From contig NZ_UUON01000001.1 of NCBI RefSeq assembly GCF_900590885.1, forward strand, positions 682,001 to 746,000: a DNA stretch of 64,000 bases, given 5' to 3'. Shown here piece by piece: positions 1-9,364 of this stretch. The notes under the pieces were generated by a model. It made no database searches. It saw only the letters and a list, made by a program, of their open reading frames with translations, and was not told the origin of the DNA. Position numbers and translations under genes: made by a program. The DNA is from Pseudomonas viridiflava (GTDB taxonomy: Bacteria > Pseudomonadota > Gammaproteobacteria > Pseudomonadales > Pseudomonadaceae). Position 1 is the stretch's first letter. Each line of letters opens with the position of its first letter.

Positions 1-997
1 CGTCGACGCGGCGGCGCAGCTTGCGGCAATAACCGCGTGGGTCGGCAAGGCCGTCGATGTGGTCGATGCGCAGGCCGTCCACCAGGCCTTCGCTGATCAG
101 CTCGAAGATCTTGCCGTGGGTGGCTTCGAACACGGCGCTGCGTTCCACGCGCAGGCCGCCGAGTTCGTTGACGTCGAAGAAACGCCGCCAGTTGATATCG
201 TCCGCCGCCGTGCGCCAGCTGGCCAGGCGGTAAGCCTGCTGCTCGAGCAATTGATGCAGGCGCTGGAAACCTTCGGGTTGGCGCCCATCAAACTGCGTCA
301 GGCGTTGTTCAATGGCCGGCAGCACTTCGGTGGCGCGTTCGGCCAGCGCCTGCTTGAGCCAGGCGGCCTCCGCGTAGGCATCGTCCTGATAGGCGAGGGC
401 GCTGAAACGCTCGGCGAGGGGTTTGAGCTGTTCGTCAGTGCCGAGGATCGCTGCGTAATCCCGTGGGCAGATCGGGAAGCGATGCTCGTAGTGCTCGACG
501 TAGAACGCGCCATGATCGGCATCAAAATGCAGGGTCAGGGCGCCGCTTTGCAGGGCTTCGCCGTAGTCGCTGCCGAGGAACGGCATCAGCAACTGTCCCT
601 TGAGCAACGGGTCGGGCGAGTGCCACTGGATATCGAAGAATTCGCTGTAGGGGCTCAGGCGCCCCCATTCCAGCAGGTCCAGCCACCAGGGGTTATCGGC
701 ACCGCCCACGGCCATATGGTTGGAGACGATATCGAGGATCAGCCCCATCTCGTGCTCGCGCAACGCGGCGACCAGGCGGCGCAAGGCGGCTTCACCGCCC
801 AGCTCGGGGTTGACGCGGGTGGGGTCGACCACATCGTAGCCGTGCATCGAGCCGGCGCGGGCGCTGAGCAGCGGTGAGGCGTAGAGATGGCTGATGCCCA
901 GTTGGGCGAAGTACGGCACCAGCGGCACCGCATCGTCGAGGGTGAAGCCCTTATGGAATTGCAGGCGTTGAGTGGCGCGTAGCGGCAGGGCTTTCAT
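1..997 (-). CDS. treY: Maltooligosyl trehalose synthase, 3' end outside window
   Basis: Cytoplasmic GH13 enzyme that turns the reducing-end alpha-1,4 bond of maltodextrins into an alpha,alpha-1,1 bond, the step before TreZ releases trehalose. About 332 N-terminal residues are visible of a family usually near 900. The GH13 region I motif DIVSNH lies at residues 89-94, and VDGLRIDHIDGLADP near the visible end matches the nucleophile region II. The ATG at 995-997 overlaps the malQ stop by 4 bases (ATGA), so it is translationally coupled as the last visible gene of glgA-treZ-malQ-treY. The call is firm; only the truncation by the window edge limits it. Confidence 0.95.
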   Translation of the reverse strand, partial: MKALPLRATQRLQFHKGFTLDDAVPLVPYFAQLGISHLYASPLLSARAGSMHGYDVVDPTRVNPELGGEAALRRLVAALREHEMGLILDIVSNHMAVGGADNPWWLDLLEWGRLSPYSEFFDIQWHSPDPLLKGQLLMPFLGSDYGEALQSGALTLHFDADHGAFYVEHYEHRFPICPRDYAAILGTDEQLKPLAERFSALAYQDDAYAEAAWLKQALAERATEVLPAIEQRLTQFDGRQPEGFQRLHQLLEQQAYRLASWRTAADDINWRRFFDVNELGGLRVERSAVFEATHGKIFELISEGLVDGLRIDHIDGLADPRGYCRKLRRRVD

Positions 998-3078
998 CGG
1001 TCACGCTCATGGGCCTGGTTGCGCGCAACGGCGAGGAGTTCGAGGCGGCGCGCGGCACCGGCGTTGTCGAGCAGGCTGGCAGCCTCGCCCGGAAAGCGCC
1101 GACGCCAATTGGGGTGGGTGTCGGTGGTGCCGGGCAGGTTGGCTTGTTCCTCGGCGCCCAGTGCGTCTTCCAACGGCAACAACACCAGCGGCGCACGGGT
1201 GTGGCCGAGGTAACGTACGCTGGCGTCGATCATATGGTCGGTTTCATTGCGGATCTCTTCGACGAAGTTCTGCGGGTCCTGGCTCAAGGCCTGGCGCAGG
1301 GCCTGGCGTTCGCGCAGGCGGTGTTCGCTCCATTGCTCCACGGTGGGCGCATCGATCAGGCCGAGCTGGATATTCCAGTCGATGTCGCGGCTGTGCCACC
1401 AACCGTTGAGGGTCGGCAAATCGTGGGTGCTGGTGGTGGCCAGGGCGTTGTCCGGCCAGTCGAGAATCGGCGTGAACTGGCCGTCGTGGCCCTGTTCGAA
1501 CAGCAGCACGCGCATGCCCAGAATCGAGCGGGCGCTGAGTTTTTCACGCAGGCCGTCGGGCACGGTGCCGAGGTCTTCGCCGAGCACAATGGCCTGGTGA
1601 CGATGGGACTCCAGCGCCAACAGGCGCAGCAGGTCATCCACCGGGTAGTACAGGTAGGCACCTTCTCGCGGCGAGGCGTCCATGGGGATCACCCACAGGC
1701 GTTGCAGGCCCATCACATGGTCGATGCGCAGGCCGCCGGCATGCGCGAAGTTGGCCCGCAGCATTTCGATAAAGGCACGAAAGCCATTGCGCTTGAGGCC
1801 TTCGGGCGAGAACGCGGAAATGCCCCAGCCCTGGCCGGCGCGGTTGAGAATGTCGGGCGGTGCGCCCACGGTCAGGTCGGCGAGCAGCTCATCCTGGCGG
1901 CTCCATGCCTGGCTGCCACCGCCGTCGGCGCCCACGGCCAGGTCGGCGATCAGGCCAACGCCCATGCCGCTGCCTTTGGCGGCTTGCTGTGCGCGCTCCA
2001 GGCAACGGGCGATCAGCCATTGGGTGAAGGCGAAGTAGCCGATTTCATCGCGGTTATCCTCGGCGAACTGCACCAGCGCCGGGCTTTGCGGGCTGCGCCA
2101 CTCTTGCGGCCAGTGGCGCCAGTCGAGGTCTTCACCGGCAGCGGCGCGGTGTGCCTGCACGGCTTCGAAGCGGCAGTGGTTTTCCAGGGCTTCGCCGCCG
2201 GCCTGGCGAAAGCTGAGGAAATCGGCGTGCTGCGGGTGGTGGCCGTGACGGAAGTCTTCATACAGCGCGCGCAACAGGCGCTGCTTGGCGTTGGCGGCGG
2301 CGGGCCAGTCGATCAGGGTGTGTTGCTCCAGGCTGTGCAACTCCTCCTCCAGGCCAAGGGCCTCGATGGCGTTGCGCACTTCGCGTTCGCCGAGGATGCA
2401 GCCCGGGGAGGCATACAAGCTGTTGAGGAACAACCGGCTCGAGGGCGAATACGGGCTGAAGCGCCCGGTGTCGGCGCTGAACATCGCATGCATCGGGCTG
2501 ATCGCCAGGGCATCGGCGCCGCGCTCGGCAGCGGAACGCGCCAGATGTTCCAGCGCCAGCGTGTCGCCGAAACCGCCATCGCCCAGGCGCCGCAGCGAAT
2601 ACAGCTGGGCGCTGAGGCCCCAGGCGCGCGCGGGCTGGACGTCGACTGCTTCCGCCACGCTGTAGCAGTGGCTGGGAGCGACGGCGAGGGTGAAGGTCTG
2701 GTCGTTGATATGCACCTGGTGGTAACCGAGGGCGATCACGCCGGGCAGTACCGCGTCGCCATCGAGGCGCAGCTCCAGGGTTTCGCCGCTTTCGAGGTTG
2801 ACCCGGCACAGGGTGTCGGGTTCGAAGTAGCGTGCGAGGTCGAGGCCATGGCCGGTGTCGACGGTCATCAAGGGCGGCAGATGTTTATCTTTTTGTACCT
2901 GCTCCAGTTCCAGCAGGCTGGCGTCGATTTGCGCATCGGTATCGGCCGGGTGGCCGAGGCCTTTGAGGACCGCGCGCAGGGCGTCGGGTGTCACTCGTTG
3001 CGGGCGGCCGTTTGCGTCGATCCAATCGACGGCCAGGCCCGCGCGGCTGGCGAGTATTTCCAGGTTCGCTTCGCTCAA
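994..3078 (-). CDS. malQ: 4-alpha-glucanotransferase (amylomaltase)
   Basis: GH77 disproportionating enzyme of 694 aa, the usual length for bacterial MalQ. It transfers maltosyl and longer glucans between chains and so feeds maltodextrins to TreY. Visible catalytic landmarks are LRIDHVMGL near residue 450 (nucleophile Asp), VLGEDLGTVP near 500 (acid/base Glu) and STHDLPTLNGWW near 552. The N-terminal 120 or so residues form the accessory domain seen in proteobacterial MalQ. Its start overlaps the treZ stop by 4 bases and its stop overlaps the treY start by 4 bases, so the three genes form a tightly coupled unit. Confidence 0.95.
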   Translation of the reverse strand: MSEANLEILASRAGLAVDWIDANGRPQRVTPDALRAVLKGLGHPADTDAQIDASLLELEQVQKDKHLPPLMTVDTGHGLDLARYFEPDTLCRVNLESGETLELRLDGDAVLPGVIALGYHQVHINDQTFTLAVAPSHCYSVAEAVDVQPARAWGLSAQLYSLRRLGDGGFGDTLALEHLARSAAERGADALAISPMHAMFSADTGRFSPYSPSSRLFLNSLYASPGCILGEREVRNAIEALGLEEELHSLEQHTLIDWPAAANAKQRLLRALYEDFRHGHHPQHADFLSFRQAGGEALENHCRFEAVQAHRAAAGEDLDWRHWPQEWRSPQSPALVQFAEDNRDEIGYFAFTQWLIARCLERAQQAAKGSGMGVGLIADLAVGADGGGSQAWSRQDELLADLTVGAPPDILNRAGQGWGISAFSPEGLKRNGFRAFIEMLRANFAHAGGLRIDHVMGLQRLWVIPMDASPREGAYLYYPVDDLLRLLALESHRHQAIVLGEDLGTVPDGLREKLSARSILGMRVLLFEQGHDGQFTPILDWPDNALATTSTHDLPTLNGWWHSRDIDWNIQLGLIDAPTVEQWSEHRLRERQALRQALSQDPQNFVEEIRNETDHMIDASVRYLGHTRAPLVLLPLEDALGAEEQANLPGTTDTHPNWRRRFPGEAASLLDNAGAARRLELLAVARNQAHERDR

Positions 3079-4820
3079 GGGTGCTCTCCAACAGGGGATA
3101 GGGTAACGCGCGCGCTGTGCGGCGGCAGGCAGGCGCCGTGCTCGGCAGGCGTTTGGAACAGGACGTGTGCGCAGGCCGGATACGCGAGTGCTTCGGTGCC
3201 GAGGTTGAGGTCGATCTGCAACAGGCTGCCGTTGCCCAGGCGCCAGCGCGCACTGACGGCGCCGTCGGCCAGCACCTGGGCACCGAGTGCCTGGCTGCCG
3301 GACAAGTGCGGCACGATATGGCGGTGACGCAGGCTCAGCAACTGGTGATAGAGCCGGGCCTGTTCGTTGTCGGCAAAGGCCGGTGCCGATTGCTTGAAGG
3401 TCGCCTCTGCGTTGGGGTCGGGGATGCGCTCACGGCGCTCGGGGTCCTTGAAGGCGGCAAAGTCGGCAAACTCGTTGCGCCGGCCTTCACGCACCGCCTC
3501 GGCGAGTTCGCCATGGTGGTCGGTAAAGAACAGGAAGGGTTCCTCGGCGTTGTTTTCATCGCCCATGAACATCAGCGGGATCATCGGCGACAACAGCAGC
3601 AAGGCAGTAGCGGCTTCCAGCGCCTGGGGCGGGCAGAGCTGGTGCAGGCGCTCGCCCAAGGCGCGGTTGCCGACCTGGTCGTGGTTCTGCAGGAACGCGA
3701 CGAAGGCGGTGGGCGGTAGATCCCCGCTCGGCTCGCCGCGCGCGTGGCCATGGCGGGTGGTGTGGCCCTGGTAGACAAAACCTTCGCCCAGGCAGCGGGC
3801 GAGTTTGGCCGTAGGCTCTTGGGCGAAGTCGCTGTAGTAGGCATCCGTTTCGCCGGTGAGCAGCACGTGCAGCACGTTATGAAAGTCGTCATTCCACTGC
3901 GCGTCGAAATCGTGCTTCAACAGGCTGGCCTGGTTCAGCTCGTTTTCCAGCATCAGCCACACGTGACGGCCGGTATCCACCTGTTCACGCACGCGGTGCG
4001 CCAGTTCCTGCAGAAACCCCGGGTTGTCGATGGCGTGCACCGCATCCAAACGCAGGCCGTCGAAGCGGTATTCGAGCAGCCACATCAGCGCGTTATCGAG
4101 GAAGAAGTCCCGCACCTCACGGCGTTCGAAATCAATCCCGGCGCCCCACGGGGTGTGCACATCTTCCTGGAAGAAGCCCGCCGCGTATTGGCCCAGGTAG
4201 TTACCATCGGGGCCGAAGTGGTTGTAGACGACGTCAAGGATCACCGCCAGGCCATGCTCATGGGCGCTGTCGATCAAGTGCTTGAGCTGTTCGGGAGTAC
4301 CGTAGGTGGACTGCGGCGCGTAAGGCAGTACGCCGTCATAGCCCCAGTTGCGCTCGCCAGGGAATTGCGCCAAGGGCATCAATTCAATCGCGGTGACGCC
4401 CAGCTCGGCCAGGCGCGGCAGGTGTTTTTCGACCTCGACGTAGCCCCCCAGCACGCCCACATGCAGCTCGTAGATCACCGCTTCATGCCACGGGCGGCCT
4501 TGCCAGTTGCTGTGACGCCAAGGGTAGGCGAGCGGGTCGACTACCAGGCTCCAACCATGCACGTCCAGGGCCTGGGCCCTGGACGCGGGGTCGGGTACAT
4601 CCATTTCTCCATCGATATTGAAGCGGTAGCGCGTGCCGGCGGGGCACTTTACTTCGGTTTCGAACCATCCCTGCGCCTGAGGCAGCATGGCGATGGATTT
4701 GCCGTCTTCCAATTCAACGCTGACATAAAACGCGTCTGGCGCCCACAAGGCAAAACGCGTGTGTTGCGCGTCCAGCATGATTGCGCCGTGGGGCCAGGTT
4801 TCCAGAGTCCGTAACGGCAT
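3075..4820 (-). CDS. treZ: Malto-oligosyltrehalose trehalohydrolase
   Basis: GH13 enzyme of 581 aa that cleaves trehalose from maltooligosyl-trehalose made by TreY. An N-terminal beta-sandwich (about residues 10-95) precedes the TIM barrel. Region I DVVYNHFGPDGN, region II FDGLRLDAVHAID near residue 257 (nucleophile), region III LMLENE near 290 (acid/base) and region IV FLQNHDQVGNR near 380 are all intact. It starts 19 bases after the glgA stop and overlaps malQ by 4 bases, consistent with one transcript that converts glycogen-derived dextrins to trehalose. Confidence 0.95.
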   Translation of the reverse strand: MPLRTLETWPHGAIMLDAQHTRFALWAPDAFYVSVELEDGKSIAMLPQAQGWFETEVKCPAGTRYRFNIDGEMDVPDPASRAQALDVHGWSLVVDPLAYPWRHSNWQGRPWHEAVIYELHVGVLGGYVEVEKHLPRLAELGVTAIELMPLAQFPGERNWGYDGVLPYAPQSTYGTPEQLKHLIDSAHEHGLAVILDVVYNHFGPDGNYLGQYAAGFFQEDVHTPWGAGIDFERREVRDFFLDNALMWLLEYRFDGLRLDAVHAIDNPGFLQELAHRVREQVDTGRHVWLMLENELNQASLLKHDFDAQWNDDFHNVLHVLLTGETDAYYSDFAQEPTAKLARCLGEGFVYQGHTTRHGHARGEPSGDLPPTAFVAFLQNHDQVGNRALGERLHQLCPPQALEAATALLLLSPMIPLMFMGDENNAEEPFLFFTDHHGELAEAVREGRRNEFADFAAFKDPERRERIPDPNAEATFKQSAPAFADNEQARLYHQLLSLRHRHIVPHLSGSQALGAQVLADGAVSARWRLGNGSLLQIDLNLGTEALAYPACAHVLFQTPAEHGACLPPHSARVTLSPVGEHP

Positions 4821-4839
4821 CTATGAAGACCTCCCTTGA

Positions 4840-6396
4840 TTATTTACTCGATTTCCCCAAGGCCTTGGCCACCAGCTGTTCATACAGTTCTGCGTAGGGT
4901 TCTACCGCCTGGCACCAGTTGAAGGGTTGGGTCATGGCCCGGCAACGCATGGCGTTGAGCAGACCTTTGTTGGCGAATACCCGCAGCGCGCGGCTCAGGG
5001 CTTCTTCGTAGCTTTCCACGGTGGATTCATTGAAGAGGAAGCCGGTGACGCCATTTTCGATGGTGTCCGCCAGGCCGCCGGTATTGCGCGCCACCGGCAG
5101 TGAGCCGAAGCGTTGCGCGTACATCTGACTCAGGCCGCACGGCTCGTAGCGCGAAGGCATGAGCAAAAAGTCACTGCCGGCAAACATGCGCCGCGCATCG
5201 GTTTCGTTGAAGCCGATGCGCACGCCGACCTGGCCAGGGAAGCGCAGTGCCAGTTCACGCATGGCTTGCTCTTCTTCCGGCTCGCCGCGGCCGATAATCG
5301 CAATCTGGCCGCCGTTTTCGACGATATAGCTGGCGACCGCTTCAGTCAGGTCCAGGCCTTTCTGGTAGACCAGGCGCGACACCACGGCAAACAGCGGGCC
5401 GGTGGAGTCATGCAGGCCGAACAGTTCGCGTACATGGGCGGCGTTGGTGGCCTTGCCGTCCCAGTCGCCGATATTGAAATTGTGGGTCAGGTGCGTGTCA
5501 GTGGAGGTTTCCCAGCTTTCATCGATGCCGTTGGGGATACCACTGAGCAGGCCTTGCTGGGTCTTGGCCGCGAGGAAGCCGTCGAGACCGCAGCCGAATT
5601 CCGGGGTGGTGATTTCCTGGGCGTAAGTGGCGCTCACCGTAGTGATATGGCTGGAATACGCCATGCCGGCCTTTAGGAACGACATCTTGCCGTAAAACTC
5701 CATGCCTTCCTGTTGCAGGGCATGGGGCGGGATACCCAGCTCCGGCGTCGAGGCCAGGCTGACCACGCCTTGGTAGGCCAGGTTATGAATGGTGAACAGG
5801 GTCGGCGTGCGTGACCCACGCCAGTGCATGTAGGCCGGAGCCAGGCCAGCAGGCCAGTCGTGGGCGTGCACCAGGTCCGGGCACCAGTGGATCTGTGCGA
5901 GGTTGGCGGCCATGTCGGCGGCGGCCAGGCCCAGGCGGGCGAAGCGGATATGGTTGTCCGGCCAGTCGCGGCCATTGTTGGCGCCGTAGGGCGTGCCTTC
6001 GCGCTCGTAGAGCTCCGGGCAGATCAGCACATAGATGACCAGGCCGTCCTTGAGGTCCATGCGCCCGATCTTGCACGGCGGCAATGCGGCGTGGCCGCCC
6101 AGCTCACCGATGATGTGGATCGGGTTGTCGCTTTCCATCACCTGTGGGTAACCGGGGATCAGCACGCGCACATCATGCAGATGCGCCATGGCGCGGGGCA
6201 GGGCGGCAGACACGTCGCCCAGACCGCCGGTCTTCACCAAGTCGGCAAACTCGGAGGTTACAAACAGGACTTTCTTTCGATTCGGGTTCTGACTCACGAT
6301 CGGCCGCACAGTGTTGGGCAGGTCGGCCAACGAGGTCGGTCCCCCTGCCGGCTGACTGAAGCGCTCTCCCTGAGTATCTACTGCGGCACTGATCAT
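4840..6396 (-). CDS. glgA: Glycogen synthase (ADP-glucose, GT5)
   Basis: GT5 glucosyltransferase of 518 aa that extends alpha-1,4-glucan from ADP-glucose. The substrate-binding loop KTGGLGDV sits near residue 57, and the C-terminal Rossmann lobe carries GSDFLLMPSRYEPCGLSQMYA, where the Glu and Cys are family landmarks. Compared with enteric GlgA it has about 40 extra N-terminal residues before KKVLFVTSEFADL. The ATG is supported by GGGAG seven bases upstream, so the extension looks genuine. It is the first gene of the minus-strand glgA-treZ-malQ-treY unit, so a promoter should lie in 6397-6772. Confidence 0.93.
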   Translation of the reverse strand: MISAAVDTQGERFSQPAGGPTSLADLPNTVRPIVSQNPNRKKVLFVTSEFADLVKTGGLGDVSAALPRAMAHLHDVRVLIPGYPQVMESDNPIHIIGELGGHAALPPCKIGRMDLKDGLVIYVLICPELYEREGTPYGANNGRDWPDNHIRFARLGLAAADMAANLAQIHWCPDLVHAHDWPAGLAPAYMHWRGSRTPTLFTIHNLAYQGVVSLASTPELGIPPHALQQEGMEFYGKMSFLKAGMAYSSHITTVSATYAQEITTPEFGCGLDGFLAAKTQQGLLSGIPNGIDESWETSTDTHLTHNFNIGDWDGKATNAAHVRELFGLHDSTGPLFAVVSRLVYQKGLDLTEAVASYIVENGGQIAIIGRGEPEEEQAMRELALRFPGQVGVRIGFNETDARRMFAGSDFLLMPSRYEPCGLSQMYAQRFGSLPVARNTGGLADTIENGVTGFLFNESTVESYEEALSRALRVFANKGLLNAMRCRAMTQPFNWCQAVEPYAELYEQLVAKALGKSSK

Positions 6397-6772
6397 AATG
6401 CACTCCCATTTTGTTGGTCGGCTAATGGCCCGCTGCCACTAGCTCCGATTGGCCGCATCCTGCGGCCAGGCGCACAAGCACTGTACAAACTGGCAAGGCG
6501 TATGCCAGTTGCACGGCAAGCGTCAAAAGATTGGATGGACGGCATTTGCTGTGAAGCGCGAATGCTCGCCTTACCTTAAAACTGGACCAATGGCAGCGTC
6601 GGAAAGTTTCGATTTTTTGCGGGGTTTTTGTTTTGGAACGGACCCATCGGTCATCAGTCTAGGACAGATCCTAGAGCCTGTAGGCTTTCCAGGCGTTTTT
6701 TGTAGGACAAAAAACTTTTAACGATATGCACGGATTAAAACGTGCGGCGATCCTGCAGGATCGGCGGGGTCA
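6397..6772. other. Non-coding upstream region of the glgA operon
   Basis: No credible gene lies here; the open frames lack codon bias and a ribosome site. It should hold the minus-strand promoter for glgA. I could not identify a convincing sigma-70 or AlgU (GAACTT/TCTGA) element by eye. A short palindrome around 6675-6700 followed by a T run could be a weak plus-strand terminator. Confidence 0.5.
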
Positions 6773-6865
6773 TTGTGGCGAGGGAGCTTGCTCCCGCTGG
6801 GGCGCGAAACGGCCCTGTTTTAGGGCTTCTGCGCAGCCCAGCGGGAGCAAGCTCCCTCGCCACAA
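6773..6865. repeat. REP-type inverted repeat pair (BIME)
   Basis: Two facing copies of the P. fluorescens-type REP palindrome: TTGTGGCGAGGGAGCTTGCT on the left and its reverse complement, ending in CTCGCCACAA, on the right, with a spacer of roughly 40 bases. It sits between convergent or spacer DNA downstream of the hydroxyacid dehydrogenase and upstream of glgA, the typical intergenic position for these elements. Confidence 0.9.
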
Positions 6866-6891
6866 GGGTGCGGTTGCACTTGGATGGTGCG

Positions 6892-7845
6892 TCAGCCGAG
6901 CACGCGAATGGGCGCGGCATTGGCCCAGGCTTGAATGTCCTCGATCATCTGTTGGTAGAACTGCCGGTAATTCTGCTCGCTCACATAGCCCACATGGGGC
7001 GTGGCCAGCACATTCGACAGGCGGCGGAACGGATGCTCGAGCGGCAATGGCTCCTCGCCATACACATCCAGAGCAGCCCCGGCCAGGCGACCGCTTTCCA
7101 GGGCCTGCACCAACGCCTGCTCATCCACAATCGGTCCGCGCGCAGTGTTCACCAGGCGCGCGGTGGGTTTCATCCAGCCGAGCGCCTCGGCGTCCACCAG
7201 GCCACGGCTGCGCTCGCTGAGTACCAGGTGGACGGTGAGGATGTCGGCCTGTTCGAACAGCGATTGTTTGCTGACCCAGGTCACCCCGGCCTCGGCCGCG
7301 CGTTCGGGGGTGAGGTTTTCACTCCAGGCAATCACGCGCATGCCAAACACCTGGGCGAATTGCGCGACTTTCTGGCCAATGCTGCCCAGCCCGAGAATGC
7401 CCAGGGTCTTGCCGTACAGGTCGCCGCCCAAGCCAATCTGCCAGCCACCGGCGCGCAGGGAGTTGGCTTCGGCCAGCAGGTTGCGGGTGCTGGCCATGAT
7501 CAACGCCCAGGTCAGTTCCGGCGCCGCCTGCTTATAGCTGTCGGTGCCGCACACCTGGATGCCCAGGGCCTTGGCGGCGGGAATGTCGATGGCAGCATTG
7601 CGCATGCCGCCGGTCACCAGCAGCTTGAGGTTGGGTAGCCCTTGCAACAGGGCCTTGTCGAAGGTGGAGCGTTCGCGCATCACGCAAATCACTTCGAAGC
7701 CCTGCAAACGCTCAACCATGGTGGCGGTATCCGCCGGGTAGTCGTGCAGGAAATGCACCTGGCCGACCGATTCCAGCACCGACCAATCCACCACACCACT
7801 GGCCACATTCTGCCAATCATCAATGACTGCGATCTGTACCGACAT
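6892..7845 (-). CDS. D-2-hydroxyacid dehydrogenase family protein
   Basis: NAD(P)-dependent oxidoreductase of 317 aa in the phosphoglycerate dehydrogenase-like superfamily, which interconverts 2-keto and D-2-hydroxy acids. The dinucleotide-binding motif GILGLGSIGQ lies at about residues 148-157. The catalytic Arg (NTARGP), Glu (YGEEPL) and His (ATPHVGY) are all visible in order. Length and order match the family; the substrate cannot be read from sequence. It is separated from the next gene by only 26 bases, but the two have no obvious shared pathway. Confidence 0.88.
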   Translation of the reverse strand: MSVQIAVIDDWQNVASGVVDWSVLESVGQVHFLHDYPADTATMVERLQGFEVICVMRERSTFDKALLQGLPNLKLLVTGGMRNAAIDIPAAKALGIQVCGTDSYKQAAPELTWALIMASTRNLLAEANSLRAGGWQIGLGGDLYGKTLGILGLGSIGQKVAQFAQVFGMRVIAWSENLTPERAAEAGVTWVSKQSLFEQADILTVHLVLSERSRGLVDAEALGWMKPTARLVNTARGPIVDEQALVQALESGRLAGAALDVYGEEPLPLEHPFRRLSNVLATPHVGYVSEQNYRQFYQQMIEDIQAWANAAPIRVLG

Positions 7846-7871
7846 TCACGCGTGCCTCGAAAAAGGTTGGA

Positions 7872-8873
7872 TTAAAGGGCGTTCAAACCCTGCAACAGCG
7901 CTTTATGAAACTGCGCCGGTTCTTCCATCTGCGGTGCATGCCCAAGACCCGGGAACTCCACCAGGGTGGCATGGGGGATCAGCTTGGCCGCCTGCTCGCC
8001 CAATACCTCGTAGTTACCGAGCTTGGCCTTGACCTCCGGCGGCGCCAGGTCTTTGCCAATCGCGGTGTTATCGGCGGTACCGATCAGCAGCAGGGTGGGC
8101 ATCTGCAGGTTCTTGAACTCGTAGTACACCGGCTGGGTGAAGATCATGTCGTAAATCAACGCCGAATTCCATGCGACCAGCGTATGCCCGGGGCCGTTGC
8201 TCAGGCCGGCATACATGTCGACCCAGCGCTCGTACTCCGGCTTCCAGCGCCCGACGTAATAGGTGTTGAGCTGATACTTGCGAATGCCTTCGGCGCTGAC
8301 TTTGAGTTCACGTTCATACCACTGGTCGACGCTGATAGACGGCACGCCCAGGGCTTTCCAGTCTTCCAGGCCGATGGGGTTGACCATCGCCAGTTGCTCG
8401 GTCTGCTTGGGGTACATCAACGCGTAACGCGTGGCGAGCATGCCGCCGGTGGAATGGCCAAGGATTGTGGCCTTTTGAATGCCGAGCTTGTCGAGCAATT
8501 GATGGGTGTTGAGGGCCAGTTGCTGGAAGCTGTACTGGTAGTGATCGGGCTTGCTGGAGGTGCAGAAGCCGATCTGATCCGGCGCGATCACACGGTAACC
8601 GGCGTCGCTCAGGGCCTTGATCGAGCCTTCCCAAGTGGCGCCGCAGAAATTCTTGCCATGCATCAGCACCACGCTGCGGCCGTTGGGCTTGCCTGTGGCC
8701 GCGACATCCATGTAGCCCATCTGCAGAGCTTTGCCCTGGGACTGGAAGTTGAAGTGTTGGAGCGGGTAGGGGTACTGGAAGCCTTGCAGCTCAGGGCCAT
8801 AGGTGGCGGCGAAGGCCGGGGCGGCGCTGGCGGCCAGCAGGCCGGCGATGCAGAACGTACGAAGCGAGGGCAT
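7872..8873 (-). CDS. Secreted alpha/beta hydrolase
   Basis: Alpha/beta-hydrolase of 333 aa with a clear Sec signal peptide: MPSLRTFCIAGLLAASAAPA followed by an AFA cleavage site near residue 22. The nucleophile elbow GHSTGG supplies Ser, HGKNFCG is the oxyanion region, and GLGHAPQ near the C terminus carries the catalytic His. I chose the ATG at 8871-8873 because it opens the signal peptide and follows GGAGACCTGACA; a longer frame upstream adds 46 residues with no signal-like character. Likely a periplasmic or exported esterase or related hydrolase; substrate unknown. Confidence 0.87.
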   Translation of the reverse strand: MPSLRTFCIAGLLAASAAPAFAATYGPELQGFQYPYPLQHFNFQSQGKALQMGYMDVAATGKPNGRSVVLMHGKNFCGATWEGSIKALSDAGYRVIAPDQIGFCTSSKPDHYQYSFQQLALNTHQLLDKLGIQKATILGHSTGGMLATRYALMYPKQTEQLAMVNPIGLEDWKALGVPSISVDQWYERELKVSAEGIRKYQLNTYYVGRWKPEYERWVDMYAGLSNGPGHTLVAWNSALIYDMIFTQPVYYEFKNLQMPTLLLIGTADNTAIGKDLAPPEVKAKLGNYEVLGEQAAKLIPHATLVEFPGLGHAPQMEEPAQFHKALLQGLNAL

Positions 8874-8917
8874 TGTCAGGTCTCCGAGAAGGGTGCCCGG
8901 ATGCTGTTGCGAGGGGA

Positions 8918-9361
8918 TTAAGCAGGGATTAACACCCATTGCAGGGTCAGCGCCGCCACCACGGCATAACGCAGGCCCTTGGCCAGGGTCACCAGCAGCA
9001 GAAACCGCCACAAGGGTTCACGCATCACCCCGGCCACCAGGGTCAGCGGGTCACCAATGATCGGCACCCAGCTGAGCAATAGCGTCCAATGGCCCCAGCG
9101 CTGGTAATGGTAACGGGCTGTGTCCAATTGCTTGTCGCTGACCGGAAACCAGCGCCGCTGCTTGAAACGCTCCACGCCACGGCCGAGCAACCAGTTCACC
9201 ACTGAACCCAGCACATTGCCCAGGGTCGCGATCCCCAGCAGCAGCCACAGGCTGTAATGCCCGCTGAGTAACAGGCCGACCAGCACGGCTTCCGATTGCA
9301 AAGGCAGCAAGGTCGCCGCGCCGAATGCGGCGAGAAACAGCCCCAGGTAACCCGCCAGCAC
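8918..9361 (-). CDS. YqaA-family (SNARE-associated/DedA-like) membrane protein
   Basis: 147-aa inner-membrane protein with hydrophobic segments near residues 1-20, 25-50, 90-112 and 120-145. The SNARE-associated/VTT signature is visible as GSVVNWLLGRGVERF and the PIIGDPLTLVAGVMR re-entrant loop. Family members are implicated in lipid handling or membrane homeostasis, but this branch has no assigned function. It starts three bases after the DUF411 stop codon (9365), so the two genes are probably cotranscribed. Confidence 0.85.
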   Translation of the reverse strand: MLAGYLGLFLAAFGAATLLPLQSEAVLVGLLLSGHYSLWLLLGIATLGNVLGSVVNWLLGRGVERFKQRRWFPVSDKQLDTARYHYQRWGHWTLLLSWVPIIGDPLTLVAGVMREPLWRFLLLVTLAKGLRYAVVAALTLQWVLIPA

Positions 9362-9364
9362 CGG

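Noticed and set aside
1009..3327. A 772-codon plus-strand open frame
   Set aside because: It is antisense to malQ and treZ, whose catalytic motifs are clear; no motif or ribosome site supports it.
6449..6721. A 90-codon gene upstream of glgA
   Set aside because: Weak composition, no ribosome site, and it would occupy the glgA promoter region.
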